From: Chromobotia macracanthus
Lineage: Eukaryota > Chordata > Actinopteri > Cypriniformes > Botiidae
Reading direction: 5' to 3'
Assembly (NCBI GenBank): GCA_036877525.1
Contig: JAZGTH010000001.1
Span: 10,362,001-10,426,000 of the forward strand
DNA length: 64,000 bases
The notes below the pieces were generated by a model. The model did not search any database. It saw only the letters and a program-made list of their open reading frames with translations, and had not been told where the DNA came from. Position numbers and translations under genes: made by a program. Positions 63,286 to 64,000 of this stretch are shown in pieces. Position 1 is the stretch's first letter; each line of letters starts with the position of its first letter.

Positions 63286-63352
63286 TCAGTAAAGCTGCTT
63301 TGAAACAATATTGTGAAAAGCACTATCCAAAAAAATGAATTGAATATTACTA
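63286..63352 (+). mobile_element. 3' tail of a fish retroposon
   Basis: GTAAAGCTGCTTTGAAACAA followed by ATTGTGAAAAGCACTATCC, then a GAATTGAAT-like tail. This is very like the widespread zebrafish/carp 3' end 'aaagctgctttgaaacaat...aaaagcgctatacaaataaa'. Only the tail is present. Confidence 0.55.
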
Positions 63353-63585
63353 TGAGTGAATTATTTAATTATTTAAATTGAATTGGATGTGAATTGAATA
63401 TTACTTTGGCAATTTATATGCAAAAAATATTTTATTTAAATATTAAAATATATTTAAATATTAAAATATTTATATTTAAATATAAAAAATATATAAACTA
63501 AACATATATTACATTGTTTTTGTTTTTACAGAAACCACAACATACTAAGAAAAGGTATATTTACATGATTTAATAAGGCACATGT

Positions 63586-63825
63586 TTACACAGGAATCAT
63601 AATCATGGTAAACAATGTATCATGTTCATAAGTGTTACATTTTTGACAGATGTTGTCTTCTGTGCTGATTCTCTTGCACAGTTGACAAAATCTATCTTGT
63701 CTCGTGTTGTGTCGTCTTGTCTTGTTCCTTCTTAAAATTACTTCTCCCATTTTACTGTGGGTCTTTTTCTTTGGCTTGCACAAGATTTTAAAATTACGCT
63801 GTGCAGCTTCAGATTTTGGCCCCAA
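63586..63825 (-). other. unrecognised short open frame with two CXXC pairs
   Basis: A 79-codon frame, lysine- and arginine-rich, with CQLCKRISTEDNICQKC (two CXXC pairs spaced as in small zinc-binding knuckles). Part of it arises from a TTGTCTCGTGTTGTGTCG-like low-complexity stretch. It may be a decayed transposase end or chance; I make no function claim. Confidence 0.2.
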
Positions 63826-64000
63826 TCACATTTATACCCGGTCTAAAAATAAATAAAAGACGTGATTATCACTAATTCTCTTTCCTCACGTAACATTTAT
63901 TGCTAAATATACATTACTGTATAGTGGACATATGTTCTTCAGCCACAAACCCCCCAAACACCATCATTTCTCATGTCCTCAAGTCTTGCCATTCAGAATG

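Larger units (their letters stand above)
45001..64000. other. gene desert block 4
   Basis: No supported gene. It holds an (AT)n tract, a MITE-like element at 47275, one weak exon-like stretch at 47747-47900, a CA repeat at 51894, three CpG clusters (48890, 59690, 60830), a possible MITE at 57345, a fish repeat tail at 63286 and an unrecognised short frame with two CXXC pairs at 63586-63825. Confidence 0.6.

Overview
The window is vertebrate nuclear DNA, almost certainly from a teleost and probably an ostariophysan (carp, characin or catfish group). It has split genes with GT-AG introns, AT-rich and CpG-poor intergenic DNA, many dinucleotide microsatellites, and fish-type tRNA-derived SINEs and small DNA-transposon remnants. 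The genus cannot be named from the sequence alone.

Only two genes can be supported, both on the minus strand. Positions 371-6941 hold the first nine coding exons of alg6, the ER glucosyltransferase of N-glycan precursor assembly. Together they give 902 bases, about 300 of the ~507 residues usual for the family. Every exon joins in frame and the rest of the gene lies beyond the left edge. Positions 11504-12622 hold an intact single-exon foxd3, the forkhead repressor of neural crest and pluripotent cells, with the forkhead domain, the eh1 Groucho-binding motif and the family C-terminus. The order foxd3 then alg6, read along the minus strand, matches the human FOXD3-ALG6 arrangement.

Layout. 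1-6941: alg6, whose introns carry old transposon fragments, including a 221-bp mariner-type MITE. 6942-11503: alg6 promoter, a long (TA)n tract, an inverted SINE and the foxd3 3' flank. 12623-~13000: foxd3 proximal promoter with a perfect CRE, a palindromic E-box and an opposite-strand TATA-like box. ~13000-64000: a gene desert of about 51 kb. Open frames there are short and none matches a protein I recognise. It holds SINE copies, MITE-like elements, microsatellites and several blocks rich in homeodomain, SOX and GATA-type motifs. These blocks look like the conserved regulatory DNA expected around a developmental transcription-factor gene, but that is inference because no alignment could be made.

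I see no bacterial-type operon, CRISPR array, phage or other evident new molecular system. The most useful leads are regulatory: a possible divergent or antisense transcript at foxd3, CTCF-like motifs of opposing orientation around foxd3, a GATA palindrome cluster, a clustered inverted SINE rearrangement and an unidentified repeat present twice.
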